Below, piece after piece: positions 7,806-15,813 of a DNA stretch of 64,000 nt. How positions within the stretch are numbered: the stretch's first letter is position 1; each line of letters opens with the position of its first letter. This stretch comes from Pectobacterium peruviense. GTDB taxonomy: Bacteria > Pseudomonadota > Gammaproteobacteria > Enterobacterales > Enterobacteriaceae. The position numbers and the translations under genes were made by a program. The notes below the pieces were generated by a model that searched no databases, was not told the DNA's origin, and worked only from the letters and a program-made list of their open reading frames with translations. The stretch spans positions 496,001-560,000 of the forward strand of contig NZ_LXFV01000001.1 in NCBI RefSeq assembly GCF_002847345.1, given 5' to 3'.

Positions 7806-8900
7806 TCATGCCTGACACGTTTCCCCGCCCCCTGCGCACATTTCTCGCACCGTCACGTTAAGCACTTTCAGGCGATGATAGAGCGTTCGTTTGGGGATCC
7901 CCAATTCCACAATCACATCGTCAATACAGTGGTCGTGGCGACGCAGCGCATCCTGAATCAGAAATTTTTCAATCCGCTTTAATCGGTCTTTTAGTTGCAA
8001 AGGGCGCGGGTGCAACAGCGGCTGAATTTCAGCCAGCGGTGGTAGCCCCAGCGCCCAGCGATCCGCGGCAGCTTTCAGTTCGCGGATATTGCCCGGCCAA
8101 CTGTGGGTCAGCAGTTGCTCGTAAATTTCCGCCGTCATCGGTGGCAATGTCATTCGCAGGCGTACCGCCGCTTCCTGACTAAAACGCTGAAACAGCGGCA
8201 GAATGAGATCGCTGCGGGAACGCAGGGTCGGCAACTGAATTTTTACCGTATCCAGACGGAAATAAAGATCGCGTCGAAACAATCCTTTCTCTACCAGTTG
8301 CAGCAGCGGCGTTTGCGTCGCCACAATCACGCGCATATCCACGGGAGTGAACTGGGTGCTCCCCAGCCGCTTAACACCACGGCTTTCCAGCACGCGTAGC
8401 ATCTTGGCTTGTAGCGTCATGGGCATACTGTCGATCTCATCCAGAAATAGGATCCCCTTATCCGCACTTTCCAGATAACCGGCGCGGGAGCGGTTAGCCC
8501 CGGTATACGCGCCCGATACCACGCCAAACAGCTCACTTTCAGCCAGATTTTCCGGCACGGCGGCACAGTTCACCGCCACCAAAGGGCCGCTGCATTGAGA
8601 AATTCGATGGATCCGGTTTGCCAACGTATCTTTCCCTGTCCCCGTTTCGCCTTCAAGAACGATATCGACATTGAGAGGAGCAATAACATTGATGATTGGC
8701 GACAGCGATGAGTGAATATCTTCAGCCGTATGCGTGGAATAGCTCGACGGTGACGAGGAATATTCTAGTGATCGGTTTGTTAATGGAGGATTTTCTAATG
8801 CCGAGTTCTCTGATGATGAATGCCCTAATGATGAATTTCCTAATGATGAATTCCCTGATGATGAATAGTGCTGTCTGTCCTGACGGTAATGATTATTCAT
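7806..8900 (-). CDS. hrpS: HrpS, sigma-54 enhancer-binding activator of hrpL
   Basis: A 364-residue AAA+ activator lacking a receiver domain, as in HrpR/HrpS. Walker A is GETGTGKD (84-91). The sigma-54 contact loop reads GAYTGA (130-135), with Tyr replacing the usual Phe of GAFTGA. Walker B is LFLDEID (about 151-157), and a Fis-type helix-turn-helix lies at the C-terminus. Residues 1-60 are an odd Ser/Asn/Leu/Glu low-complexity tail built from 5-residue repeats encoded by a 15-bp DNA tandem repeat. The start is backed by AGGAG 7 nt upstream. Expected role: with sigma-54, activate hrpL; activated in turn by HrpXY. Confidence 0.95.
   Translation of the reverse strand: MNNHYRQDRQHYSSSGNSSLGNSSLGHSSSENSALENPPLTNRSLEYSSSPSSYSTHTAEDIHSSLSPIINVIAPLNVDIVLEGETGTGKDTLANRIHRISQCSGPLVAVNCAAVPENLAESELFGVVSGAYTGANRSRAGYLESADKGILFLDEIDSMPMTLQAKMLRVLESRGVKRLGSTQFTPVDMRVIVATQTPLLQLVEKGLFRRDLYFRLDTVKIQLPTLRSRSDLILPLFQRFSQEAAVRLRMTLPPMTAEIYEQLLTHSWPGNIRELKAAADRWALGLPPLAEIQPLLHPRPLQLKDRLKRIEKFLIQDALRRHDHCIDDVIVELGIPKRTLYHRLKVLNVTVREMCAGGGETCQA
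8761..8865. repeat. hrpS: 15-bp tandem repeat encoding the HrpS N-terminal tail
   Basis: Seven 15-bp units in register from 8761 to 8865. The last four are nearly identical (for example tttcctaatgatgaa and ttccctgatgatgaa); outer units are progressively degenerate. Because 15 is a multiple of 3, unit gain or loss keeps hrpS in frame and changes the tail by five residues (SLGNS/SSENS-type units). Confidence 0.85.
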
Positions 8901-9079
8901 TAACTACTCCTGAGCCCAAACGGGCTAACTCACTGCTTTCCATAACATGGGGCGTACCACCGCATTTCTTCGCGTAGCGCACACCGATTCATCACTGGTG
9001 GAACATTGACAAGCATTACCGTCATTGAATAATGAAACCATCAGGCATCGCTGAACATCAGGTAGGAATTCCAGAGGGA

Positions 9080-9101
9080 TTTGTAGGGAAATGCCTACAA
9101 A
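9080..9101. promoter_or_regulatory. Dyad TTTGTAGG-N6-CCTACAAA upstream of hrpS, candidate HrpY site
   Basis: A perfect inverted repeat with 8-bp arms and a 6-bp spacer, about 180-200 bp upstream of the hrpS ATG. NarL/FixJ-type regulators bind as dimers to short inverted repeats, and HrpY is in that class. Assignment as the HrpY operator is inference from symmetry and position. Confidence 0.45.
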
Positions 9102-9194
9102 AAATCGGCCAAAATGAGTAAAAACAGCCCGTTACTCTTTCAGATAATTCGCAGGAAAACGAAAAGATATTGTCAGGAAATTGTTAGCTTCAGC

Positions 9195-9226
9195 AAAAGG
9201 GATTCACCGACCGTTGAATCCCTTTT
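9195..9226 (-). terminator. Intrinsic terminator after hrpXY
   Basis: 12-bp perfect arms (AAAAGGGATTCA / TGAATCCCTTTT) with an 8-nt loop; the descending arm ends in TTTT on both strands. It begins 28 bp past the hrpY stop, so it probably terminates the hrpXY transcript. Confidence 0.8.
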
Positions 9227-9253
9227 ATCTGTTATCGCTTCGCGATCCCATTG

Positions 9254-9895
9254 CTAGGGAATGAGCTTTTTACTAAAGACGTATTTCACGATCTCTACAT
9301 TGGTACTGAACTGCATTTTTTCCATCAGTCGCGCTTTATGGGTACTGACCGTTTTGTTGCTGATGGCCAGCTCATTGGCGATAGTGTTAATCCCCATACC
9401 CTGCGCAAACATAATCATGATTTGGTGCTCTCTGGCCGTCAGGATATCGTGCTCGGCTCTGCCGCCCTCCGTGTAATTGGAAAATACCAGTTGCTCAGCA
9501 ATAGTGTGATCGATATAGCGTGCTCCCTGCGCCACACGCCGGATAGCCGCCAGCAGCGCTTCTGGGTCTTTATCTTTGGTGATGTAGCCTCTGGCACCGC
9601 TTTTCAGGGCATGCTGTGCAATCTGCGCCTCGCTGTACATGCTGAGCACCAGAATCGGTAGACGCGGATATTGCGCCACCACGCGTGAAATCAGCGCTTC
9701 ACCGCTGATACCGGGCATCGACATATCCAGCAGCAGCAAATCGGGCGCCACGCTGCGCAACTGCGCCAGCACCTGTGCACCATTTCCTGCTTCAGCGACG
9801 ACGCTCAGCGAGTCATCCAGCGCGAAGATCTGCTTGAGTCCTTCACGCATGATGACGTGATCGTCGGCGATCATTAAACGTATTTGTTTGCCCAT
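9254..9895 (-). CDS. hrpY: HrpY, NarL/FixJ-family response regulator
   Basis: A 213-residue response regulator. The receiver domain has the acidic pair DD (11-12), the phosphoacceptor Asp57 in LLLLDMSMPG, and a conserved Lys in the TKDKD segment. A LuxR/NarL helix-turn-helix (LTAREHQIM ... SNKTVSTHKARL) occupies the C-terminus. It lies 36 bp downstream of the cognate sensor gene hrpX and ends just before a terminator. Known role in Pantoea, Erwinia and Pectobacterium: activation of hrpS, opening the HrpS -> HrpL cascade. Confidence 0.95.
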   Translation of the reverse strand: MGKQIRLMIADDHVIMREGLKQIFALDDSLSVVAEAGNGAQVLAQLRSVAPDLLLLDMSMPGISGEALISRVVAQYPRLPILVLSMYSEAQIAQHALKSGARGYITKDKDPEALLAAIRRVAQGARYIDHTIAEQLVFSNYTEGGRAEHDILTAREHQIMIMFAQGMGINTIANELAISNKTVSTHKARLMEKMQFSTNVEIVKYVFSKKLIP

Positions 9896-9931
9896 CGCTC
9901 ATTTCTTCCTTTTGTTATTCTTGTCCCGTGA

Positions 9932-11401
9932 TTAACGGATATAGCCATTTTTAGGAAACGTTAACTGCACCTGCGTACCTTTGCCGGGCGCACTTTCAAT
10001 GATGACTTCGCCCCCCAGCATGCGACCTCGCTCCTTCATACTCATCAGGCCAAAGGCGTTTTTATTTTTCGCGTGGGAATCAAACCCTTTACCGTTATCC
10101 TTGATGCACAGCACGACGCAGTCCTGCTGGTTTTCCAGCGTAATGATCACCTGTGTGGCAGCCGCATAGCGCGCCACGTTAGTCAACGACTCCTGAGCGA
10201 CGCGAAATGCCGCGGTAGTGCTTTCATCGTTCAGTGCCAACGTTTCCCCCGGCGTTCTCAGCAGGCAGGTTGCGCTATAGTGTCGATTAAATTCGTCACA
10301 CAGCCATTCCAGCGCGGGCGTTAGCCCCATGTTTAATACATTCGGCCTGAGTCGCGTCGAGACGTTGCGCACCACCTGAATCGTTTGGTCAGCCAGCTGC
10401 ATCAGCTTTTGCAGATGCGCCTGCATCTCTGGATTTTCCTTCGCAAAGCACATGCGCATCAGCGACAGGCTCATGCGAATCGTGGTCAGGTGCTGCCCTA
10501 GCTCGTCGTGAATTTCCTGTGCGATATGCTTACGCTCTTCCTCGCGTGAAATCTCACGCTGACGTGCCAGCAAGCGCAGTTGCATATGTGAATCGGCCAG
10601 CTTCTTCTCCGCATAGCGAATAGCGGTAATGTCTCGCCCCACGGTCAGAATGGAAACCAGTGCGCCACGCTGGTCGAACTCCGGCACGCAGCGAATATGG
10701 TGAATATTCTGATGACGCTGATCGCCTTTCCCTAGCTCTTCCATCACTTCGCCTTCCGCACTGCTGCGGGTATCAAGAACCTGCTTCACCAACTGCTCCA
10801 TGCGGATGGCGCACCCCGCTCCGGGCATCAGCTCCGTAATCATTCGCCCCCGAAGCTGCTCTACGGTAAATTCCAAATGTTTCAAACTGGCAGGATTGGC
10901 ATACAGGCAATTCAGGCCGGGATCGAAGCGAATAATCAAATCCGGTGAATTTTCTACCAGCGCGCGAAATTCCTGATCCCTCGCGTAAGCCAACTGTTCG
11001 ATGTGTTTACGTTCCCTGATATCTCTGACTACACACATGCTGTAGCTGCGTCCTTTATGTTGGAAATGCGTTAGATTGACCTCGACCGGAATCGTCATGC
11101 CGTAACGTGTGAGGTGCCGGGTTTCAAACGTCGTGCCCACGCCAGATTCATACTCCTGCAACCAGTCAGGCGAACGGTGCTCGGCGGCCCAGCAGGGATC
11201 GATATCGGCAACGCTCAGATGCATGAATTCCGCGATGCTGTAGCCCAGCGTCTGACTGGCAGCCTCATTGACATAACAAAAACGCTGATCTGAATTGACG
11301 ATATAAATCGCGTCCTTGATACGGCTAAACGCAAAATCCACCAGCTCCAGTTCGGGGGCCTTGGTTTGTTCATCGGAACGAAAAGGTTGGGTAAACATCA
11401 T
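9932..11401 (-). CDS. hrpX: HrpX, PAS-domain sensor histidine kinase
   Basis: A cytoplasmic sensor kinase with no transmembrane segment, so it senses an internal signal. Two PAS domains (about residues 20-135 and 145-270) are followed by a NarX/NarQ-type HisKA_3 dimerisation domain with EIHDELGQHL (His298) and a HATPase domain (NVARYAAAT, DNGKGF, ERGRMLGG). The start chosen is the ATG at 11401, 6 nt after AAGGAG; the frame is open up to 11461, but that ATG has no ribosome site. Partner of HrpY. In Pantoea stewartii the orthologous kinase senses internal nutritional cues; transfer of that to this species is inference. Confidence 0.92.
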   Translation of the reverse strand: MMFTQPFRSDEQTKAPELELVDFAFSRIKDAIYIVNSDQRFCYVNEAASQTLGYSIAEFMHLSVADIDPCWAAEHRSPDWLQEYESGVGTTFETRHLTRYGMTIPVEVNLTHFQHKGRSYSMCVVRDIRERKHIEQLAYARDQEFRALVENSPDLIIRFDPGLNCLYANPASLKHLEFTVEQLRGRMITELMPGAGCAIRMEQLVKQVLDTRSSAEGEVMEELGKGDQRHQNIHHIRCVPEFDQRGALVSILTVGRDITAIRYAEKKLADSHMQLRLLARQREISREEERKHIAQEIHDELGQHLTTIRMSLSLMRMCFAKENPEMQAHLQKLMQLADQTIQVVRNVSTRLRPNVLNMGLTPALEWLCDEFNRHYSATCLLRTPGETLALNDESTTAAFRVAQESLTNVARYAAATQVIITLENQQDCVVLCIKDNGKGFDSHAKNKNAFGLMSMKERGRMLGGEVIIESAPGKGTQVQLTFPKNGYIR

Positions 11402-11641
11402 TGCCATCTCCTTATTTGAATTAAGACATTGGTGCAGCCACCCGCCGTGCAGGTCGCGCAATACGGCGTCTCAACATTCCAGAAGATGGACAGGAAACCC
11501 TGCAACGGCTAAATGCGACCTGATACCACGGTGTGCGGCCTGCGTCCTGAGCGGCAACCGCCCTATTGAATCAGGCGGTCACCACATCAAGCAGTGAAAA
11601 ACGGCGGCGGCAGACACGTCCTTTCGTCCCGTGGGATAGCG

Positions 11642-12187
11642 TCAGGATTCAACGGCCTGACGGATCACACCGCGGGCACGAGACAGTCGTGACCGCACCG
11701 TACCGATGGGGATCCCCAACTGCAATGCGAGATCCTGATAGCTGGCATCGGTGTCCAGCAGTTGCATTAGCATCTGACGGGTATCCTCCGGCAATGAGAC
11801 GATGGCATCCATCGCGCGTTTCAGGGCTCGCTGGCTTTCGGTAATGGCGCCGGGGTCGAGTTCTATCGCGATATGTTCCAGCATCTCATCGCCCATTTCC
11901 TGAGCGCGCTGTCGTGCCTGTTTGAAATAGTTGCGCACCAGATTAAGAGCAATGCCGAACACCCACGTCTCCGGCCGCGATGCCCCCGCAAATTTATCCT
12001 GATGTTTGAGCACTTCCAGGTAGGTCATTTGCTGTAAATCCTCAACGTCATCATGGTTGCTGACGCGTTTGCGGATAAAGTTATGCAATTTCTTTCCGTG
12101 TTGACGAAACACCTGTTCCCAATCGACAGCTAGCGCCGGGTAAAGCGAAGGGGTCTGTTCGGTGTGTTTCAGGGTAGACATTTCCAT
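11642..12187 (-). CDS. hrpL: HrpL, ECF sigma factor for hrp genes
   Basis: A 181-residue extracytoplasmic-function sigma factor. Region 2 includes DDVEDLQQMTYLEVLKH and FGIALNLVRNYF; region 4 includes YQDLALQLGIPIGTVRSRLSRAR with its helix-turn-helix. It directs RNA polymerase to hrp boxes, such as those in front of hrpA and hrpJ here. A consensus sigma-54 promoter lies 44-60 bp upstream, matching the known HrpS/sigma-54 control of hrpL. The ATG has GGAG 9 nt upstream; a second ATG two codons in is also possible. Confidence 0.96.
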   Translation of the reverse strand: MEMSTLKHTEQTPSLYPALAVDWEQVFRQHGKKLHNFIRKRVSNHDDVEDLQQMTYLEVLKHQDKFAGASRPETWVFGIALNLVRNYFKQARQRAQEMGDEMLEHIAIELDPGAITESQRALKRAMDAIVSLPEDTRQMLMQLLDTDASYQDLALQLGIPIGTVRSRLSRARGVIRQAVES

Positions 12188-12230
12188 TTGCTGACTCTCC
12201 GTTGTTGTGCCCTATTGGCAAAAACGGAAG

Positions 12231-12246
12231 AGCAAGCCTTGTGCCA
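12231..12246 (-). promoter_or_regulatory. Sigma-54 (-24/-12) promoter of hrpL
   Basis: Minus strand: TGGCAC-AAGGC-TTGCT, a near-perfect match to the sigma-54 consensus TGGCAC-N5-TTGCW. It lies 44 bp upstream of the hrpL ATG. HrpS, encoded in this cluster, is the expected activator. Confidence 0.92.
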
Positions 12247-12266
12247 GCCCGGAATAATTTTTATCC

Positions 12267-12285
12267 AACTGATTTTTAATCAGTT
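12267..12285. promoter_or_regulatory. AT-rich dyad upstream of the hrpL promoter
   Basis: A perfect inverted repeat AACTGAT / ATCAGTT with a 5-bp spacer, about 20 bp upstream of the -24 element. It might be an IHF or HrpS contact site; the position is close for a classic enhancer. Symmetry is seen; function is a guess. Confidence 0.3.
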
Positions 12286-12421
12286 ATTTTTTACTTTGCT
12301 TTTTATCGCGCCACTTGTTGCCAACGCCAACGGCGTGAAATTGCAAGTTATTGCAATCAGTAAAACGGCATTTAATCCAATCCGCCATCAAATTCAGCCT
12401 GCTCCGATGACTTCACATCGG

Positions 12422-12451
12422 GGAACCCATCCTTTTCTGCGTCCACACAGC
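12422..12451 (+). promoter_or_regulatory. HrpL-dependent promoter (hrp box) of the hrpJ operon
   Basis: GGAACC, 15 nt, CCACACAGC: a perfect first element and a perfect CCAC core. It ends 64 bp before the hrpJ ATG and would drive hrpJ through hrcU. Confidence 0.92.
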
Positions 12452-12514
12452 AATACATGCGTATCACTGCACGTTCACACCACGACACGTAGCCGATTCA
12501 TTCAGGATGACATC

Positions 12515-13705
12515 ATGATCAAAATACCGACGGTTCTCCCCACTAGCAGCGCCCTGCCGCGCCCTGTCGTCGTGGATGACGATCCCGTGCCACAGGTTGC
12601 GATACAGCAAACAAGTTCGCTACACGCTTCACCCGGTTCTCCGCTTTCGACCTCAATGGAGGAAGTGGCCATGGCGTTTGGCGAGCAGGCCGAACGCAGG
12701 AGTAAATCGCTGAATCGGCGTCAAATCGCCCAGCAGCCAGAAGCGCGCGCCACTGCCAACGTCGAACGGATCGAGAAACTGACGGAACTGTTCAAAATGT
12801 TGGAAAATCCGTCGCAAAGTACCCTCGATCAGCAGCTAAGCCGCATGCGCGATCTGTTGATGCGGCAAGGTTCTCCATCTCTTGACGCAGTGCTGGAGGC
12901 CGCAGGCAACGATCCGGCACGCGGGGATATTCTGCTGCGCCACATCCAACAGCAATCCGCGCAGCAGCCTGAGCTGGCAACAGCGGCAGACAATGCGCTA
13001 CAGCAGTTGCATCAAGAGAAAGGACCGGAAGTTCGGGCTGGCCTGAATACGGCAACGGCCATTGCACTGTTCAGTACGCAGCCGGAACAAAAACAGGCGA
13101 TGCGCGAGCTGTACTACCAGAAAATCGTGCATCAGCAGTCGGCCAGTGCGCTGCTGGATTCCCTGTTGGAACGCTTTGATGCTGCGACATTTTCCATTGG
13201 GCTGCGCACGTTGCAGCGCGCATTAGCGGCGGATATTGCCTCACTGACGCCGTCTATTTCAAAAGCCGTTCTCAGTAAGATGCTGAGCAATCTCAACGAT
13301 TCCCGTCACCTGAGCCACACGCTGTCATCCAGCCAGACGCTGCTCACTCGATTAGCGAACAAAGTGCCCGCATTTACGCTGGGTGCCGTGGAATTGACGC
13401 GTCGTTTGATTGGCCTGAGCGCCAACGGTGCCTACGCCCGCGATCTGCATAATCTCGGTCGGGAAGTCGCCGGTACCCAGGTGCAGCATCAAGCCATGTT
13501 TTTCAGCGCCCTGCTGCCGCTCGTCAGCGACCTGCCACATCCGCTGTGGCGAGACAGCAAAAATCGGCAAACGGCGCTGCAACTAATACGCGGCATGATT
13601 GGCGATATCGCCCAATACGAGAAACAGCAGGTCAAAAGTACTCAGCATGATGATCTGACGCAGCCAAAACAGCCCCCGCACACGCCGGATAAGGGGCAGC
13701 CATGA
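12515..13705 (+). CDS. hrpJ: HrpJ (SctW), type III secretion gatekeeper
   Basis: A 396-residue YopN/TyeA/SctW-family protein, the gatekeeper that controls the order of translocator and effector secretion. Helical repeats fill most of the chain (RIEKLTELFKML, DILLRHIQQQ, the SISKAVLSKML region). The start chosen is the ATG at 12515 with AGGA 7 nt upstream; the open frame reaches back to 12164 through the promoter region, and an HrpL box at 12422-12451 makes any earlier start implausible. The stop overlaps hrcV as ATGA. Confidence 0.93.
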   Translation: MIKIPTVLPTSSALPRPVVVDDDPVPQVAIQQTSSLHASPGSPLSTSMEEVAMAFGEQAERRSKSLNRRQIAQQPEARATANVERIEKLTELFKMLENPSQSTLDQQLSRMRDLLMRQGSPSLDAVLEAAGNDPARGDILLRHIQQQSAQQPELATAADNALQQLHQEKGPEVRAGLNTATAIALFSTQPEQKQAMRELYYQKIVHQQSASALLDSLLERFDAATFSIGLRTLQRALAADIASLTPSISKAVLSKMLSNLNDSRHLSHTLSSSQTLLTRLANKVPAFTLGAVELTRRLIGLSANGAYARDLHNLGREVAGTQVQHQAMFFSALLPLVSDLPHPLWRDSKNRQTALQLIRGMIGDIAQYEKQQVKSTQHDDLTQPKQPPHTPDKGQP

Positions 13706-15804
13706 ATCTGTTGATTATCTGGCTAAATCGCATTGCGCTGAGCGCGATGCAGCGCTCGGAGGTGGTGGGCGCGGTGATCGTCATGTCTATCGTTTTCATG
13801 ATGATCATCCCGCTGCCCACCGGGCTGATCGATGTACTGATCGCGCTTAATATCTGTGCCTCCTCCTTGCTGATTGTGCTGGCGATGTACCTGCCTAAAC
13901 CGCTGGCTTTCTCGACGTTTCCGGCTGTACTGCTGCTGACCACCATGTTCCGGCTGGCGATCTCCATTTCCACCACGCGCCAAATTCTGCTCCAGCAGGA
14001 CGGCGGCCATATCGTTGAGGCTTTCGGTAACTACGTGGTGGGCGGGAATCTGGCGGTCGGTCTGGTTATTTTCCTGATTCTGACGGTAGTGAATTTTCTG
14101 GTCATCACCAAAGGCTCTGAACGTGTGGCCGAGGTGGCGGCACGCTTCACGCTCGATGCGATGCCCGGTAAACAGATGTCCATCGACAGCGATCTCCGCG
14201 CAGGGTTAATCGAAGCCCATCAGGCACGGCAGCGGCGGGAAAATCTGGCGAAAGAAAGCCAGCTGTTCGGGGCAATGGACGGCGCGATGAAATTCGTTAA
14301 AGGCGATGCGATTGCGTCGCTGGTTATCGTGTTCATCAACATGATCGGCGGCTTTGCCATCGGCGTGTTGCAACACAATATGGCCGCGTCCGATGCCATG
14401 CACGTCTACTCGGTATTAACCATCGGAGATGGGCTGATCGCCCAGATTCCGGCACTGCTGATTTCATTGACCGCCGGGATGATCATTACTCGCGTCTCGG
14501 CCGACGGGCAAAAAGTGGATGCCAATATTGGTCGAGAAATCGCTGAACAGCTCACCAGCCAGCCCAAGGCGTGGATCATTTCGTCTATCGGCATGTTTGG
14601 CTTTGCGCTGCTGCCGGGGATGCCAACGCTAGTGTTTGTCGCCATCAGCTTGTCCTCGCTCGGCAGTGGTCTGTTTCAGCTCTGGCGCATCAAGCAACAG
14701 GGGCAGTTAGATGCCAGCCAGTTGGAAGCGGATAACATGCCTGCCGAACAGAACGGCTATCAGGATCTGCGGCGTTTCAACCCCACACGCGCCTACCTGC
14801 TGCTATTTCATCCCGTCTGGCAAGGGCAGCCGACAGCGACGGCGCTGGTGCAAAATATCCGTCGTCTACGTAACCGGCTGGTCTACCGTTTTGGCTTTAC
14901 GCTGCCGTCCTTTGATATCGAATTCAGCGACCGTCTGGCGGAAGATGAATTCCAGTTTTGCGTCTATGAAATTCCCTATGTTAAAGCCACGTTTGTCACC
15001 GACCAGTTGGCGGTTGCCAGTGGTGCCATCGAACAGGCTGACGCGACGATCGCCACGCCGGGCCACACGCTACGGGATGAAAGCCAGTGGCTATGGCTGC
15101 CGATAGCGCATGTCGCTGAGCAGCCGGACGACGTGCCGCGTTGGACATCAGATGAACTGATTCTGGCTCGCATGGAACAGGCCATTCACCGCACGGGTTC
15201 ACAGTTCATCGGCTTGCAGGAAACCAAATCTATTCTGGCCTGGCTGGAGAGTGAACAGCCGGAGTTGGCGCAGGAGCTACAGCGCATCATGCCGCTTTCA
15301 CGTTTTGCCAGCGTACTGCAACGGCTGGCTTCCGAACGTGTACCGCTGCGGTCGGTGCGCCCTATCGCCGAAGCGCTGATTGAAGTCGGCCAACACGAAC
15401 GGGACACGCTGGCACTGACCGACTACGTGCGTCTGGCACTCAAATCACAAATTTGCCACCAGTACAGCGATGAAAACAACCTCGCCGTCTGGCTACTGAC
15501 GCCGGAAAGCGAAGAACTGCTGCGTGATGCGCTACGCCAGACGCAGAACGAAACTTTCTTCGCCCTGACGCAGGACTACGCCTCAACGTTGCTCAGCCAA
15601 TTGCGGCAGGCGTTTCCACCGCTCTCGTCACAAAGCAGTCTGGTGCTGGTAGCGCAGGATTTACGCAGCCCGCTACGCACGCTGCTACAGGACGAATTTC
15701 ACCACGTCCCCGTACTGTCCTTCACCGAACTGGAATCCACTCTGTCGATCAACGTCATTGGACGCCTTGATCTTTACGATTCCCCCGATCCCTTTAGCGC
15801 ATAG
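13702..15804 (+). CDS. hrcV: HrcV (SctV), major export-gate protein
   Basis: A 700-residue FHIPEP/LcrD-family protein. The N-terminal half contains about eight transmembrane helices with the conserved loop around RFTLDAMPGKQMSIDSDLRAG. The C-terminal half (from about residue 345) is the cytoplasmic nonameric ring that receives substrates and chaperones. Length and conserved segments are standard. It overlaps hrpJ by 4 bp and is followed by hrpQ after 9 bp. Confidence 0.97.
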   Translation: MNLLIIWLNRIALSAMQRSEVVGAVIVMSIVFMMIIPLPTGLIDVLIALNICASSLLIVLAMYLPKPLAFSTFPAVLLLTTMFRLAISISTTRQILLQQDGGHIVEAFGNYVVGGNLAVGLVIFLILTVVNFLVITKGSERVAEVAARFTLDAMPGKQMSIDSDLRAGLIEAHQARQRRENLAKESQLFGAMDGAMKFVKGDAIASLVIVFINMIGGFAIGVLQHNMAASDAMHVYSVLTIGDGLIAQIPALLISLTAGMIITRVSADGQKVDANIGREIAEQLTSQPKAWIISSIGMFGFALLPGMPTLVFVAISLSSLGSGLFQLWRIKQQGQLDASQLEADNMPAEQNGYQDLRRFNPTRAYLLLFHPVWQGQPTATALVQNIRRLRNRLVYRFGFTLPSFDIEFSDRLAEDEFQFCVYEIPYVKATFVTDQLAVASGAIEQADATIATPGHTLRDESQWLWLPIAHVAEQPDDVPRWTSDELILARMEQAIHRTGSQFIGLQETKSILAWLESEQPELAQELQRIMPLSRFASVLQRLASERVPLRSVRPIAEALIEVGQHERDTLALTDYVRLALKSQICHQYSDENNLAVWLLTPESEELLRDALRQTQNETFFALTQDYASTLLSQLRQAFPPLSSQSSLVLVAQDLRSPLRTLLQDEFHHVPVLSFTELESTLSINVIGRLDLYDSPDPFSA

Positions 15805-15813
15805 GAAGACATC

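Larger units (their letters stand above)
8901..9253. promoter_or_regulatory. hrpS leader/promoter region and hrpY 3' region
   Basis: A 353-bp gene-free stretch. It holds the terminator-like hairpin after hrpY (9195-9226), then the long hrpS upstream region with a perfect 8-bp-arm dyad centred at about 9090, roughly 190 bp before the hrpS start. HrpY is known in related bacteria to activate hrpS, so this region is where its operator would be expected. No small ORF is convincing. Confidence 0.6.
12188..12514. promoter_or_regulatory. hrpL-hrpJ divergent control region
   Basis: A 327-bp intergenic region carrying the sigma-54 promoter of hrpL (12231-12246), an AT-rich dyad at 12267-12285, and the HrpL box of hrpJ (12422-12451). 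The frame upstream of hrpJ is open across it, but no ribosome site supports an earlier start. Confidence 0.75.

Noticed and set aside
8696-8977. Plus-strand 93-codon ORF with Met/Leu/Asn repeats
   Set aside because: It is the antisense of the hrpS 15-bp repeat; hrpS has a ribosome site and a conserved domain.
12164-12514. N-terminal extension of hrpJ
   Set aside because: The open frame runs through the hrpL sigma-54 promoter and the HrpL box; the ATG at 12515 has a good ribosome site.
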